A DNA stretch of 64,000 bases from Acinetobacter colistiniresistens (GCF_000413935.1 NZ_KE340381.1:323209-387208), one strand, 5' to 3'; positions 29,075 through 38,070 are shown, counted from the first letter of the stretch. Notes: a model not told the origin generated them from the letters alone. Made by a program: numbers and translations.

Positions 29075-29184
29075 TGACAGATCTTGTGTCATACTTGCTG
29101 TCATTATGCCTCACAAGGTATATATTTATTCATTGAGTTATTTAAGAATACTAGTGACAACGTTTCTGTCTCTTGACACGTAAT
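29075..29184. repeat. Internal right-end copy of the element (end of sub-element 1)
   Basis: ATGACA-N7-TGTCAT at about 29074-29092 and a second TGACA unit at 29155-29178 reproduce the architecture of the outer right end (units at 32363 and 32441; spacing 80 versus 78 bp). Both copies also share TTATGNNTCACAAGG at a matching offset. The last 24-mer corresponds to the outer terminus and ends at 29178. Six bases (CGTAAT) then separate it from a left-end-like sequence. Confidence 0.65.
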
Positions 29185-29216
29185 GGTCATACGACACATA
29201 TGTTATCATTGATTAT
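29185..29216. repeat. Internal left-end copy (start of sub-element 2)
   Basis: GGTCATACGACACATATGTT and the following bases match the outer left end (CGTCACGCGACACATAAATT...) at about 23 of 32 positions in the same orientation, directly after a right-end copy. Confidence 0.6.
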
Positions 29217-29259
29217 TATAAGAAAATATCACGGTAATTAAAATCAATTACAGTGAATT

Positions 29260-29294
29260 AAGGCTGATATCACTTTCGCATACCAGCCTTTTTC
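29260..29294 (+). terminator. Intrinsic terminator behind the internal left end
   Basis: An AAGGCTG / CAGCCTT stem followed by TTTT, 75 bases inside the internal left end. This parallels the terminator behind the outer left end. Confidence 0.65.
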
Positions 29295-29330
29295 ATTAAA
29301 AAAATTAGGGGTAACAAATTTTCTAACGAT

Positions 29331-29675
29331 ATTAAAAAACAAACATTAATTCCAAGATTAGAAAGCCGCATCAAAAAACTATTTGATAACTCCTATAGGA
29401 CGATTTTAGAGAGCTTCTTATTTATTTTTGGTTTTGTAGTTATTTTTTCATCAGCATTGTATTTTTGGTTAATCCCATTTTGTCATTATTTAAATAAAGA
29501 GAATATAGATATTTTTAATGAATTATACTTTAGCATCGTGACTTTTACACCACTTGGATATGGAGGTTTAAGCACTATAGGATACGACCGTCTTATTGCA
29601 ACTCTTATCGTAGGGTTAGGCTTAATATTCATTGCTCTTCTAGTTAAAAATTCTCTTCTGAAAGACAACAAATAA
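29331..29675 (+). CDS. Ion-channel-like membrane protein, possibly 5'-truncated
   Basis: The frame is open from before 29331 to TAA at 29673-29675 but contains no ATG; the only possible starts are ATT or an internal TTG at 29457. It has two hydrophobic helices (SFLFIFGFVVIFSSALYFWL and LIATLIVGLGLIFIALLV). Between them lies ELYFSIVTFTPLGYGGLST, which resembles the pore helix and selectivity filter (TxGYG) of two-helix potassium channels. As cargo it could be a small channel used in membrane-acting defence, or the tail of a broken larger gene. Confidence 0.45.
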   Translation: MKKQTLIPRLESRIKKLFDNSYRTILESFLFIFGFVVIFSSALYFWLIPFCHYLNKENIDIFNELYFSIVTFTPLGYGGLSTIGYDRLIATLIVGLGLIFIALLVKNSLLKDNK

Positions 29676-30205
29676 TCCTTTTATTATTGCACACAAGTAA
29701 TTATCAAAGATGAATAATCAACTTTTCTTTAGAAGTAGAAGAAATAAATGCGTTATTAAATCGTTGCCATGGAGTGGTTCTTCAAATGGTATATTTAAAC
29801 AAAAACTCTAAAAGATAAATCATACATACTGCTTTTTATATTTAATTTATTAATTTTTTAAGAAAAAAATAGAAAAAAACCTTAAGTTGGTCTATGCTTC
29901 ATATTAATGTAACTTTTGAGAAAATTAATAATGACATCATTCTCTTAAAAAGATGTTCTCAAGGAAATGCGACTCCAATAATAAATAATTTTTACAATAA
30001 TACTCCTATTGGTCCACAAAAAAATTAGCCTACCAACATTTATAAGGAAATTACAAAAAAACACTTGGTATTTCTAACAACCTAGTAAGTAAAAGTATTA
30101 ATATGCTTCTTAAAAATATAAGCTACCGAAAATTAAAAATATATACAAATCTGCGTATTATGTTAATCCCCCTAAAATTAACATAATACCCCACCCTGCA
30201 ACTAA
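29676..30205. other. AT-rich gap with no convincing gene
   Basis: Only short ORFs are present. One of 44 codons at 29894-30028 (MLHINVTFEKINNDIILLKR...) and an open run around 29730-29815 look like gene debris at best. Confidence 0.35.
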
Positions 30206-31318
30206 TTATGTGCTTTGCGCTTTCTTCATATTTATAAATAGATTTTTTTTAAATTCTTCAGTAAAGACTTTATTTGATGATTGATCCATAAGTTCATAGA
30301 GTTCAATCGTATCTTCAGTACCTTTTGCGTGACTAATACTTCCATCAAAACAAACTGTTCTAAGAGCATATTTCCCATAATCTGGTGAATTTATCATGAG
30401 TCCTCCTAAGAGTCTGGCCATTTTTTCATTGTCTGTAAAATTTTTTTTAAGGCAACGATTAGTGCTACTTACTAATAAATCTACTACTTGTAAACCATGA
30501 GATGTTTTTGAATCTGTGAATTTAAAGTCATCACCTAAAATAAGACCTAATTGGATTGGGTACATATCGTCTTTTAATGTAGGCAGATCAATTTCATAAA
30601 ATTTAGCGTCACTCTCTAGTTTTTCATCACATTTTTTAGTATAGAATGACTTTAGTAAATAATTAAAGTCTTTACCTTCTCCGGCTACTAATCTCATGGG
30701 ACTACGTAAAGTTGAAGAAACAGCAATAGTTAAGTATAAGGATTCAAAAACTTTTTCAAATTTTTTTGCGTTAGCCTCTATTCCTTTTTGATCTAATCTC
30801 CACTGAAATGATGACAATGATTGGGGGGATAATTTTGCATAAAAGTTTACAGCTTTTTCAATTAATCCTACTAGTAAATGACATTGCATATAAACTTGTT
30901 GAAATAATTGAAGGCTTAGATTTTCTAATAAACTTTTAATCTCCATTGAATGATTTAATTCATCTCCTACTAATTGTTCTTTTTCGATATGTTTTTCAAT
31001 ACCTTTGATAATTGAGTTCTTTCTTTGAACAATTGTTTCTGATTCATCAATAGAAATATTGGTAACTAATGCCTCAAAACTACAATTTAAAGATTTTAAT
31101 TCGGTGATGAATAATTCAAAAGGTTGTGAAGAACAATCTGGTCTTGGGTTTTTAATTTCATTTTCACTTTCGATATCTAAAGCCTTTTTAAGATCATTTA
31201 AGGCATTTTCTAATTTCTCCATGGACTCATCAGGTACACAAAGTGCACCGATAGTACTACATGCACGATTATTATCAGTTGGTCTAAACAAACCAGATTC
31301 ATCAATAAAGATATACAT
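30206..31318 (-). CDS. DUF3800 domain protein
   Basis: 370 residues. The N-terminus MYIFIDESGLFRPTDNNRAC is the signature of DUF3800, an RNase H-like family with an early catalytic-type Asp/Glu (IDESG). The late acidic pair is probably in LGDDFKFTDSKTSHGLQVVDLLVSSTNR, which matches the family's D...GLQ.AD pattern. Proteins of this family occur often in mobile islands and near defence genes, and their biochemical activity is poorly defined. It stands alone in sub-element 2, about 220 bases from an 8-bp tandem repeat that lies upstream of its start. Confidence 0.72.
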   Translation of the reverse strand: MYIFIDESGLFRPTDNNRACSTIGALCVPDESMEKLENALNDLKKALDIESENEIKNPRPDCSSQPFELFITELKSLNCSFEALVTNISIDESETIVQRKNSIIKGIEKHIEKEQLVGDELNHSMEIKSLLENLSLQLFQQVYMQCHLLVGLIEKAVNFYAKLSPQSLSSFQWRLDQKGIEANAKKFEKVFESLYLTIAVSSTLRSPMRLVAGEGKDFNYLLKSFYTKKCDEKLESDAKFYEIDLPTLKDDMYPIQLGLILGDDFKFTDSKTSHGLQVVDLLVSSTNRCLKKNFTDNEKMARLLGGLMINSPDYGKYALRTVCFDGSISHAKGTEDTIELYELMDQSSNKVFTEEFKKNLFINMKKAQST

Positions 31319-31534
31319 TTCGTAGACTCAGATTAAGAGATAAATTGATATTTTTAAGGTGTGTCGACATTTCAAGTATAAAATTTACCTGATATAGGAA
31401 CCAAATAAATATACAGGATAAAGCAACTTCACCTTCATAACTGCACTTTAGCTTATCATATATAATTACAGTTACTCTGAATTGTTTCAACCTATAGAAT
31501 ATGTTTTCAACTAAATTCCTAATTTTATAAATTC

Positions 31535-31630
31535 ATCAATCCATCAATCCATCAATCCATCAATCCATCAATCCATCAATCCATCAATCCATCAATCCAT
31601 CAATCCATCAATCCATCAATCCATCAATCC
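31535..31630. repeat. Tandem 8-bp repeat, 12 copies
   Basis: The unit ATCAATCC is repeated exactly 12 times (96 bp) without error, in an intergenic position 217 bases upstream of the DUF3800 start codon. The perfect array implies recent slippage, and the copy number probably varies between isolates. Confidence 0.95.
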
Positions 31631-31940
31631 ATATGTTAATTTAATAAATTAAAATATTTTATAGATTTAGTAATGCTTATTTTAAGTTTTTCTAAAATTA
31701 ACTCAATACAGCTTATGCAAAATTTAGCTTAGTTAACTTATATATTTTAGTATCTTAACTAATTTCTAAAAACATATTTATCACTGGATGGAATTTTTTA
31801 TGAATCTTACCGTTCTACACCTAATATTTAATTAATGATCCAAGATTTATGTAGTGTATCTTAATTTTATAACTTTTAATCCAGATTTGTTCCAATAATT
31901 TAGTTTTGTACTACAATTAATAATCAAAGAAGTTAATTAC

Positions 31941-32283
31941 ATGAGTTCTACATTGCCAGTACTTACTCTCATTTATCATTCCAGAAATGGAACATTAAAT
32001 TTCGAGCAGCTTGTAGAAGAATTATTCTCCAAATGGTATATGCTTGAAACTGAATTTAGCTTTTCACAAACTACATAAAATGCTGCTTTACATGAGGATT
32101 TTAATACACTTTTTAATTTCTATTACCCTCAGAAAATTAATAGTATACCGCTAAGATATTGGTACTTCTGCAGGTAGAATTCCGAGTAATAACACTTATG
32201 CTTTTTATAATGAAAATATCATTTCACTAGAAGATATTCTTGAAATTCTGACTAATTTTAATAAACAATCAATAGAAGAGTGA
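31941..32283 (+). pseudogene. Degraded small gene, unknown function
   Basis: ATG 31941 opens a 45-codon frame (MSSTLPVLTLIYHSRNGTLN...) that stops at 32076-32078. Protein-like sequence continues in shifted frames (NAALHEDFNTLFNFYYPQKI, then GTSAGRIPSNNTYAFYNENI) to a stop at 32281-32283. The pattern of an internal stop plus a frameshift fits a decayed gene of roughly 110 residues. The family is not recognised. Confidence 0.4.
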
Positions 32284-32331
32284 TTTTATTACAAATCTAA
32301 AATGATCTTAATTTTTTTGCTCAAGGAAAAA

Positions 32332-32469
32332 ATGACAGCTGTTGTGTCATTTTACCCAAAAATGACATAGGTTGTGTCGCTGATTATTGTTATTATGTAT
32401 CACAAGGATTTAGAAGTTTTTGAATTTATGTATTCGATGATGACAAAGGACGTGTCACGTGACGTCACC
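32332..32469. repeat. Outer right end of the element with its target duplication
   Basis: Three TGACA...TGTC units begin near 32334, 32363 and 32441. The terminus CGTCACGTGACAC (read on the minus strand from 32464) mirrors the left end, and TCACC at 32465-32469 repeats the left flank. Confidence 0.8.
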
Positions 32470-32474
32470 AACTA

Positions 32475-32504
32475 GAAAAAACCGCCGAGATGGCGGTTTT
32501 TTTA
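32475..32504 (+). terminator. Displaced original terminator of nrdB
   Basis: An AAAAAACCGCC / GGCGGTTTTTTT hairpin lies 6 bases beyond the right target duplication. In the reconstructed empty site it would be about 17 bases after the nrdB stop, so it was probably nrdB's own terminator. Confidence 0.7.
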
Positions 32505-32509
32505 TAAAA

Positions 32510-32785
32510 CTATTTAAATCTAGAAATTTCAAAATTCAGTCGATATGTCATAAAATTTATTAGACAAGCTTCTCTAATTCGTTTCTTAAATAGCTTCTTA
32601 AAAATAGGATTTGTTAAAAAAATGCTCAACACCATTACAAAAGCTTCAACATACAGATTTTCAAGCTGAAACACATTTAAAATCTCGGCAAAAAACTCTT
32701 CTATTAAATAGAAAAAAAACCAACTCAACGAAGAAACAAAAGATGAGAAAAAAATACTGTAAAAATTAAATACGATCATATTCAC
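32510..32785 (-). CDS. Small hydrophobic protein, uncertain
   Basis: 91 residues with one long hydrophobic N-terminal stretch (SIFFSSFVSSLSWFFFYLI) and a second (AFVMVLSIFLTNPIF), ending in a basic segment. No family recognised and no strong ribosome binding site. It could be a real small membrane protein or a chance ORF in AT-rich DNA. Confidence 0.3.
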   Translation of the reverse strand: MNMIVFNFYSIFFSSFVSSLSWFFFYLIEEFFAEILNVFQLENLYVEAFVMVLSIFLTNPIFKKLFKKRIREACLINFMTYRLNFEISRFK

Positions 32786-32957
32786 ACCCTCATACTCTTA
32801 ATAAAAAGCAATCAGTCAAGATAAAAAATTTAAATTATCTTAATAATTTTTATACACTTTTAAAGTTAAACTTACAACTATATTACCCCCTACTATCCTC
32901 CCTTATTCACCTCGACACAGAAAACTGACTCAAGTATTTTTAGTGGTTCAACCCGCC

Positions 32958-33521
32958 TTAAATAATGGGACTCCTCACCCCCACCAACCATCCTTCCAAC
33001 AACTTCCCTTTATCCACTTTATGACCACTCAACAACTGCACCATCGCCCCATCCACCACAAACAAAAACATCTGTGCATCTGCTTTTGCAGCATTAATAT
33101 CCACTCTTACCAACAACATATAAATTTCACGAATCAACCAGTTTCGGTACTCCACCACCATCTCATAAGCTTTCGGATAACGTGTTTTAATTTCAAAAAC
33201 CGCCCGAAACAATAAATGGTACAGTCCTTCCAGATCGGCATGTAGACAGAAAATCTGCGTTAGCTTTTCGCGTTCTGATAAGTTTTTATCGACATAAATA
33301 ATTGAACGTACTTCTTTTTTGAGTGCCGTTCTCTGTGCATTCAGCACCATTTCAATCAGTTGTTCTTTGGAGTCGAAGTATTTATAAAATGTGCCTTTGG
33401 CAACTTGTGACACTTCAATAATCAGGTCGACCCCAACATGATGAAAACCATCTAGACTAAACAGGGTTCGGGAGGTATCGAGCACCCTTGATGTACGATT
33501 AGATAAAGCAAAAGGTGGCAT
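32958..33521 (-). CDS. TetR-family transcriptional regulator
   Basis: 187 residues. The N-terminal helix-turn-helix reads SRVLDTSRTLFSLDGFHHVG, then EVSQVAKGTFYKYFDSKEQL, the TetR recognition signature. The variable C-terminal ligand domain gives no hint of the inducer. Members usually repress a neighbouring efflux or catabolic gene; here no divergent partner lies close by, so the target is unknown. Confidence 0.87.
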   Translation of the reverse strand: MPPFALSNRTSRVLDTSRTLFSLDGFHHVGVDLIIEVSQVAKGTFYKYFDSKEQLIEMVLNAQRTALKKEVRSIIYVDKNLSEREKLTQIFCLHADLEGLYHLLFRAVFEIKTRYPKAYEMVVEYRNWLIREIYMLLVRVDINAAKADAQMFLFVVDGAMVQLLSGHKVDKGKLLEGWLVGVRSPII

Positions 33522-33767
33522 AGTATTTCCCTTTTAAAATCATTTTTATTCCATCGAAATTGAGATAAAACGCCCTGCAATGCTGTAATTTGCAAAAAAA
33601 AGGCATGCAAAAACCCGATAAGACGGCCTGAGCGCATCTCAAGTTTTATTGTTGATCTGATGTTTTAATCGTGACGAAGTTACGCTTGAAAACCTAAGGG
33701 CAATCAAACGGTGTCAAAGACTAATAATAAAGAAGAATAGAAATACGATGCATGGCCAACTCCTAAA

Positions 33768-34002
33768 TCATTCGGAATTCTGCCAAGACATAAAGATTAT
33801 GGTGGCAGGGAGAAAGAGGGTTGACAGACTGAACCTAAGAATCAGCACGCCCGAAGGCGTCCCCCTTTCGCCCTACCGCTACAAAAGAGGGACGAACAAG
33901 TCTACATCAAAAAAACAAGGTTTTTCAATGTACTTAGGAAACGGTCTGTCAAAACCGGCTGGCGATGTAGGCCAGCGCTTAAAGAATAATCAGTGGGTCT
34001 AA
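33768..34002 (+). ncRNA. GC-rich structured segment, possible C4-like antisense RNA
   Basis: In an otherwise AT-rich gap this segment has higher GC and short perfect hairpins: ACGCC-CGAA-GGCGT near 33848-33862 and GCTGGC / GCCAGC near 33958-33976. The stretch from GGCAGGGAGAAAG to CGCCCTACCG recalls phage C4 antisense RNA, but this is from memory of its general look. An 84-codon ORF also spans it (33748-34002) without a good start signal. It may be a structured RNA, a phage scar or a dispersed repeat. Confidence 0.3.
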
Positions 34003-34105
34003 GGGTGTCAATGCTACACTTTGGGCCAAAGTAATTTTCTTATTATTTTTCAAATAGCTATATTATTTATTAATTTTAAATTATGATATAAGTGTATTTT
34101 TATAA

Positions 34106-34333
34106 TCAAATAACAGACTTTAAAAACACAAATTTAAACCATTTAGGCCAATCCAACACATTCATGTATGAATAAAATAAGCCCATCTCAACCATCTTAT
34201 CGGATGTATACATCGGATCGCTACAGATAGGATATAAATCAGTCAGTTTGGGGAAACTATTTACACCATTATGCATAGCTAAGCCTGTTTTTTTATTGTG
34301 CACATCATCGTATCTGGTCAAAATGTGACTCAT
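34106..34333 (-). CDS. 75-residue hypothetical protein
   Basis: ATG at 34333 lies directly after AGAGAG. The product (MSHILTRYDDVHNKKTGLAM...) is not hydrophobic and resembles no family I know. It ends in KWFKFVFLKSVI. Could be a remnant of a longer protein. Confidence 0.35.
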   Translation of the reverse strand: MSHILTRYDDVHNKKTGLAMHNGVNSFPKLTDLYPICSDPMYTSDKMVEMGLFYSYMNVLDWPKWFKFVFLKSVI

Positions 34334-34606
34334 CTCTCTAAACTATAAACCTCAGATTTACTAGAACTTTACACAATAAAAATACAATATTTAATCTAAA
34401 GCGACTTGATTTGTACATTTTGAAACATTAGTTCAACCAAAACACCATCTAAATTAAAGTAAAATTCATGAACTAACCTCTCTAACATCAGTGTAAAGGC
34501 CAACCCTTTGCTGATGTACCTTTATTGCGTCTGTATCATCATTTAAATTCTTTCTCTCTATATCGCTTGTCATATAGAGCGTCATTTAATTTTTAAGGTA
34601 AATTGA

Positions 34607-36247
34607 ATGAAAAAATTTTGGAAATATTTATTAGTACTGCTCGTCGTACTGATTATTATTGCAATTGCCTTTCTTTTTAGACCAGTTGCGTCTAAGGCAA
34701 TTAAAACCACCAACAACGAACCTACTGTCGATGTTGTACTGATCGGTGGCGGGATCATGAGCGCCACTTTAGGTACTTACCTCAACGAATTACAACCAGA
34801 CTGGAACATCCGCATGTATGAACGTCTTGATGCTGTTGCACAAGAAAGTTCAAACGGTTTTAACAATGCGGGTACAGGTCACTCTGGCTTTATGGAAATG
34901 AACTATACCGAAGAAAAAGACGGTAAAATGGACATTTCTAAAGCCATCAACGTGGCTGGCCAGTTTGAAATTGCCAAGCAATTCTGGGCTTACCAAGTGA
35001 AACAAGGTGTGTTAGAAACACCAAATACGTTCATTAACCCAGTACCACACATTGCATTTGTGTGGGGCGATAACGTGAACTTCATGGAAAAGCGTTATGC
35101 TGCCATGGTTCAAAACCCGTTATTCGCGGGCATGAAAATGAGCGAAGACAAAGCTGAAATTCAGAAATGGGCACCTTTGGTGATGGATGGTCGTGATCCT
35201 CAACAAAAAGTGGCAGCAACCCGTATGGACGTTGGTTCTGACGTGAACTACGGTGCAATCACCACTCAGTTGATCAACCACCTCGAAAAGAGTCCAAACT
35301 TCAAACTCAGCACTTCAACTGAAGTAACAGGTATCAGCAAGAATGACGACAACACTTGGTCTGTTGCATTCAAAGATTTGAAATCTGGCAAAGTTGATCA
35401 TGTTAAAACACGTTTCGTATTTATTGGTGCGGGCGGTGCTGCAATTAAATTATTGCAAATGACTGGCTTACCAGAAGCACAACAATATGCAGGCTTCCCT
35501 GTAGGTGGTGAGTTCCTTGTGACTGACAACCCTGCGGTCACTGCAAAACACACAGCCAAAGTCTATGGCCGTGCTGATCTTGGTGCGCCTCCAATGTCTG
35601 TTCCACATATTGATACCCGTTATATCGACGGTAAAAAATATGTGTTGTTTGGCCCATTCGCAACCTATTCAAACAAGTTCCTGAAAAATGGTTCACAACT
35701 TGATTTGCTTGCATCAACCAACAAAAACAACGTCTTGCCTATGGCTGCAATTGGTCTACAAAATGCTGACCTTGTTCAGTATCTCGTAAGCCAAGTGTTG
35801 ATGTCTGATGCTGATCGTTTCAACGAGTTGAAAAAATACTACCCTGAAGCTGATCCAAAAGACTGGCATTTACAACAAGGTGGTCAACGCGTTCAGATCA
35901 TCAAAAAAGAGCCGGGTAAACCTGCGAAATTGCAATTCGGTACAGAAATCTTTGCGTCTAAAGACAAGTCTGTAACGGCGTTGTTAGGTGCTTCTCCAGG
36001 TGCATCAACCTCTCCTTACATCATGCTCAACTTGCTTGAAAAAGCATTCCCAGAGCAAACCAAAGGTGTTTGGAATGAGAAATTGCATGAGATCGTTCGT
36101 TCTTATGGCAAAGACCTTTCAACCGATCCTGCGTTGTTAGATCAAATCCGTCATTACTCAAGTTCAACTTTGGGCTTGAACTATACGACACCTGCAAACT
36201 TGGTTCCTGCCAAGAAAGTAGAAAAAGCGGAAGCTGTTGCACAATAA
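34607..36247 (+). CDS. mqo: Malate:quinone oxidoreductase
   Basis: 546 residues. An N-terminal membrane segment ([14 protein letters not shown], about residues 8-24) precedes the FAD-binding motif [16 protein letters not shown]. Family hallmarks follow: [18 protein letters not shown], then [10 protein letters not shown], and near the end [16 protein letters not shown]. The enzyme oxidises malate to oxaloacetate and passes electrons to the quinone pool at the inner membrane, serving the TCA cycle and respiration. The N-terminal anchor is longer than in many homologues and is typical of Acinetobacter. A terminator hairpin follows at 36266-36299. Confidence 0.94.
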   Translation: MKKFWKYLLVLLVVLIIIAIAFLFRPVASKAIKTTNNEPTVDVVLIGGGIMSATLGTYLNELQPDWNIRMYERLDAVAQESSNGFNNAGTGHSGFMEMNYTEEKDGKMDISKAINVAGQFEIAKQFWAYQVKQGVLETPNTFINPVPHIAFVWGDNVNFMEKRYAAMVQNPLFAGMKMSEDKAEIQKWAPLVMDGRDPQQKVAATRMDVGSDVNYGAITTQLINHLEKSPNFKLSTSTEVTGISKNDDNTWSVAFKDLKSGKVDHVKTRFVFIGAGGAAIKLLQMTGLPEAQQYAGFPVGGEFLVTDNPAVTAKHTAKVYGRADLGAPPMSVPHIDTRYIDGKKYVLFGPFATYSNKFLKNGSQLDLLASTNKNNVLPMAAIGLQNADLVQYLVSQVLMSDADRFNELKKYYPEADPKDWHLQQGGQRVQIIKKEPGKPAKLQFGTEIFASKDKSVTALLGASPGASTSPYIMLNLLEKAFPEQTKGVWNEKLHEIVRSYGKDLSTDPALLDQIRHYSSSTLGLNYTTPANLVPAKKVEKAEAVAQ

Positions 36248-36265
36248 GCAAGGCCAAGCCTAAAT

Positions 36266-36299
36266 CAAAAGGGAGGAGTTTCGGCTCTTCCCTTTTCTC
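36266..36299 (+). terminator. Terminator after mqo
   Basis: AAAAGGGAGGAG pairs with CTCTTCCCTTTT around a short loop, 20 bases after the mqo stop. Confidence 0.7.
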
Positions 36300-36325
36300 A
36301 TTCTGCCTTTTATATTTTTCGCCCT

Positions 36326-37567
36326 ATGCCTTCTGCTGTACCCGATTCTGCTTTTGCTGCATTTGCCAGTCGTGACTTTAGGTTATTGACCCTCAATCAA
36401 TGCTGCCTAACCTTTGCGGTACTGATTCAAGAAGTGCTGGTGGCGTTTCATCTGTATCAAATCACCAAAAACCCGCTGATTCTCGGCTTGGTCGGGATCA
36501 TGGATTTTTTGCCTTTTCTCGCCCTGTCTTTATGGGGCGGTTATATTGCTGACCGCTTTAATCGGCAGCGTATTTTGCAAATCAGTTTTAGTTTAGCCAT
36601 TCCCCTATCGCTTGGCTTATGGATCTGCTTTGATCTGTTTCAGGCGGATAAAATCAGTTCCAACCTCTTACTCATTGCAACCTTCAGTATCCTGTTTTTA
36701 TTTGGCTGTATTCGCGGTATTTATAGCCCCTGCTTCAACTCCTTACGCCCCTTTGTGATTCCTGAACATCTGTATGCCAATGCGGCAACATGGACCAGTA
36801 TGTGCTGGCAGGCCTGTGGCATTCTTGCCCCTGTAATCGGCGGCTTTTTACTGGCTCATCTCAATTTAGAGATTACCTTTGCCGTGATCGTGGCACTTTT
36901 TCTGATTGGCTGTATCGCGCTGTGGTGTTTACAAAAACGAGCGTTTCCACAACTGCAAACCGAGTCGATAACACAAAGTCTGAAAGAAGCACTGCAATTT
37001 ATTTTTAAAACCAAAATTATTTTCTGGGCGATGTTTCTCGATCTTGGTTCCGTTTTCTTTGGCGGCATCATCGCGCTGCTCCCCATTTTTGCCCAAGATA
37101 TTTTGCATGTCGGCGCCGATGGTTTTGGTCTATTACGCGCTGCGCCTGCGTTTGGCGGCTTGCTGATGATGGTGATTTTAGTCCGCTATCCACCCAAGTC
37201 CCGACCATGGCAAATCATGTTAATTGCAGTGGCAGGCTTTGCACTATGCACCTTGTTATTTGCTGTTACCAGACAGCTCTATTTTTCTGTCGCAGTTCTC
37301 ATTATTATGGGTGCCTGTGACAGCATCAACATTGTTATTCGTCAAACCATACTGCAACTGATTCCCCCCAAGGACATGCTTGGACGCATTGCTGCCATTA
37401 ATGGCATCTTTGTCACCTCAAGTAATGAACTGGGTGCCTTGCAGTCCAGTGTGATGACACGCTTTTTCAGTGTAGTGCCTGCAATGTTGATTGGTGGATC
37501 ACTTTCTTTGCTCTGTGTTGTATTAACAAAGATCAAAACCAAAGATTTATTGAATTTTCGTTTTTAA
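36326..37567 (+). CDS. MFS transporter (EntS-like exporter family)
   Basis: 413 residues with about 12 hydrophobic segments. The MFS loop motif is seen in WGGYIADRFNRQRIL between helices 2 and 3. The N-terminus FASRDFRLLTLNQCCLTFAV is typical of the MFS_3/EntS branch, whose members export enterobactin-type siderophores or drugs. The substrate cannot be assigned. The start ATG has only a weak ribosome binding site, and mqo ends 78 bases upstream beyond a terminator. The following small membrane protein gene begins 38 bases after its stop and may be co-transcribed. Confidence 0.85.
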   Translation: MPSAVPDSAFAAFASRDFRLLTLNQCCLTFAVLIQEVLVAFHLYQITKNPLILGLVGIMDFLPFLALSLWGGYIADRFNRQRILQISFSLAIPLSLGLWICFDLFQADKISSNLLLIATFSILFLFGCIRGIYSPCFNSLRPFVIPEHLYANAATWTSMCWQACGILAPVIGGFLLAHLNLEITFAVIVALFLIGCIALWCLQKRAFPQLQTESITQSLKEALQFIFKTKIIFWAMFLDLGSVFFGGIIALLPIFAQDILHVGADGFGLLRAAPAFGGLLMMVILVRYPPKSRPWQIMLIAVAGFALCTLLFAVTRQLYFSVAVLIIMGACDSINIVIRQTILQLIPPKDMLGRIAAINGIFVTSSNELGALQSSVMTRFFSVVPAMLIGGSLSLLCVVLTKIKTKDLLNFRF

Positions 37568-37605
37568 TTTCTCAAACAAACAGCTATTTAAAAAACCAAT
37601 GTAAT

Positions 37606-38061
37606 ATGAAACATACTTTGCCGCCCGCTTCAGGCCTATCTAAATTTATCATTTTTTCCGTTTTTGTATGGCTCGTACTCTTGTGGCTGCAGTCCACCTA
37701 TATTGTGGTGATTGGCGGCCAAGCCTATCTGTTCTGGACTTCTTTCGGTCTGTTAATCTTAAATATTCTCAGCCTGCGACCAAGCACCTTAAAAAATCGA
37801 ATTGCCTTGGCCATCACCGCCGTATTACTGGTCTATCTGGTATTTAACTCGCTGTTTTGTACCTATCTGATGATTGCCTTCTATTGTATTTTCTATCTCT
37901 ATTCAGGCGAATATAAAAATAAACGTGCCATTAAACTGATCAGCCTGTTTTTGATTATGATCATCTTTGCCATCTATCAAAGCCAGTCCTTGCATGAACT
38001 AAAAAGCCACTATGCCCCTTATGAAACCGGTGAAACATGGCAAAAATACGGCGCCTTATAA
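37606..38061 (+). CDS. Small polytopic membrane protein
   Basis: 151 residues with four likely transmembrane segments, for example FIIFSVFVWLVLLWL and IALAITAVLLVYLVF. No family recognised. Ends YETGETWQKYGAL in the cytoplasm or periplasm. Followed by a strong terminator, so it closes the unit begun by the MFS gene. Confidence 0.6.
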   Translation: MKHTLPPASGLSKFIIFSVFVWLVLLWLQSTYIVVIGGQAYLFWTSFGLLILNILSLRPSTLKNRIALAITAVLLVYLVFNSLFCTYLMIAFYCIFYLYSGEYKNKRAIKLISLFLIMIIFAIYQSQSLHELKSHYAPYETGETWQKYGAL

Positions 38062-38070
38062 TTCAGCCCA

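Larger units (their letters stand above)
20428..32464. mobile_element. 12-kb transposon-like cargo element downstream of nrdB, no transposase
   Basis: 12,037 bp between inverted terminal repeats with a 5-bp TCACC target duplication, inserted 12 bases after the nrdB stop. Both ends carry TGACA/TGTCA-type motifs in the style of Tn7/Tn5053-family ends: one at the left, three at the right (near 32334, 32363 and 32441). An internal right-end plus left-end junction near 29.18 kb suggests two elements in tandem (20428-29178 and 29185-32464). No transposase, TniQ or recombinase gene of its own is present; the only transposase inside belongs to a later IS3 insertion. It is probably mobilised in trans or is a derivative that lost its transposition genes. 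Confidence 0.75.

Noticed and set aside
31302..31490. 62-codon ORF upstream of the DUF3800 gene
   Set aside because: Overlaps the DUF3800 start region in another frame, no start signal and low-complexity sequence.
31535..31630. CRISPR-like array
   Set aside because: The 8-bp units are contiguous with no spacers, so this is a simple tandem repeat.
33748..34002. 84-codon ORF over the GC-rich structured segment
   Set aside because: Weak start, unusual composition and overlap with hairpins. Treated as a possible RNA or repeat.
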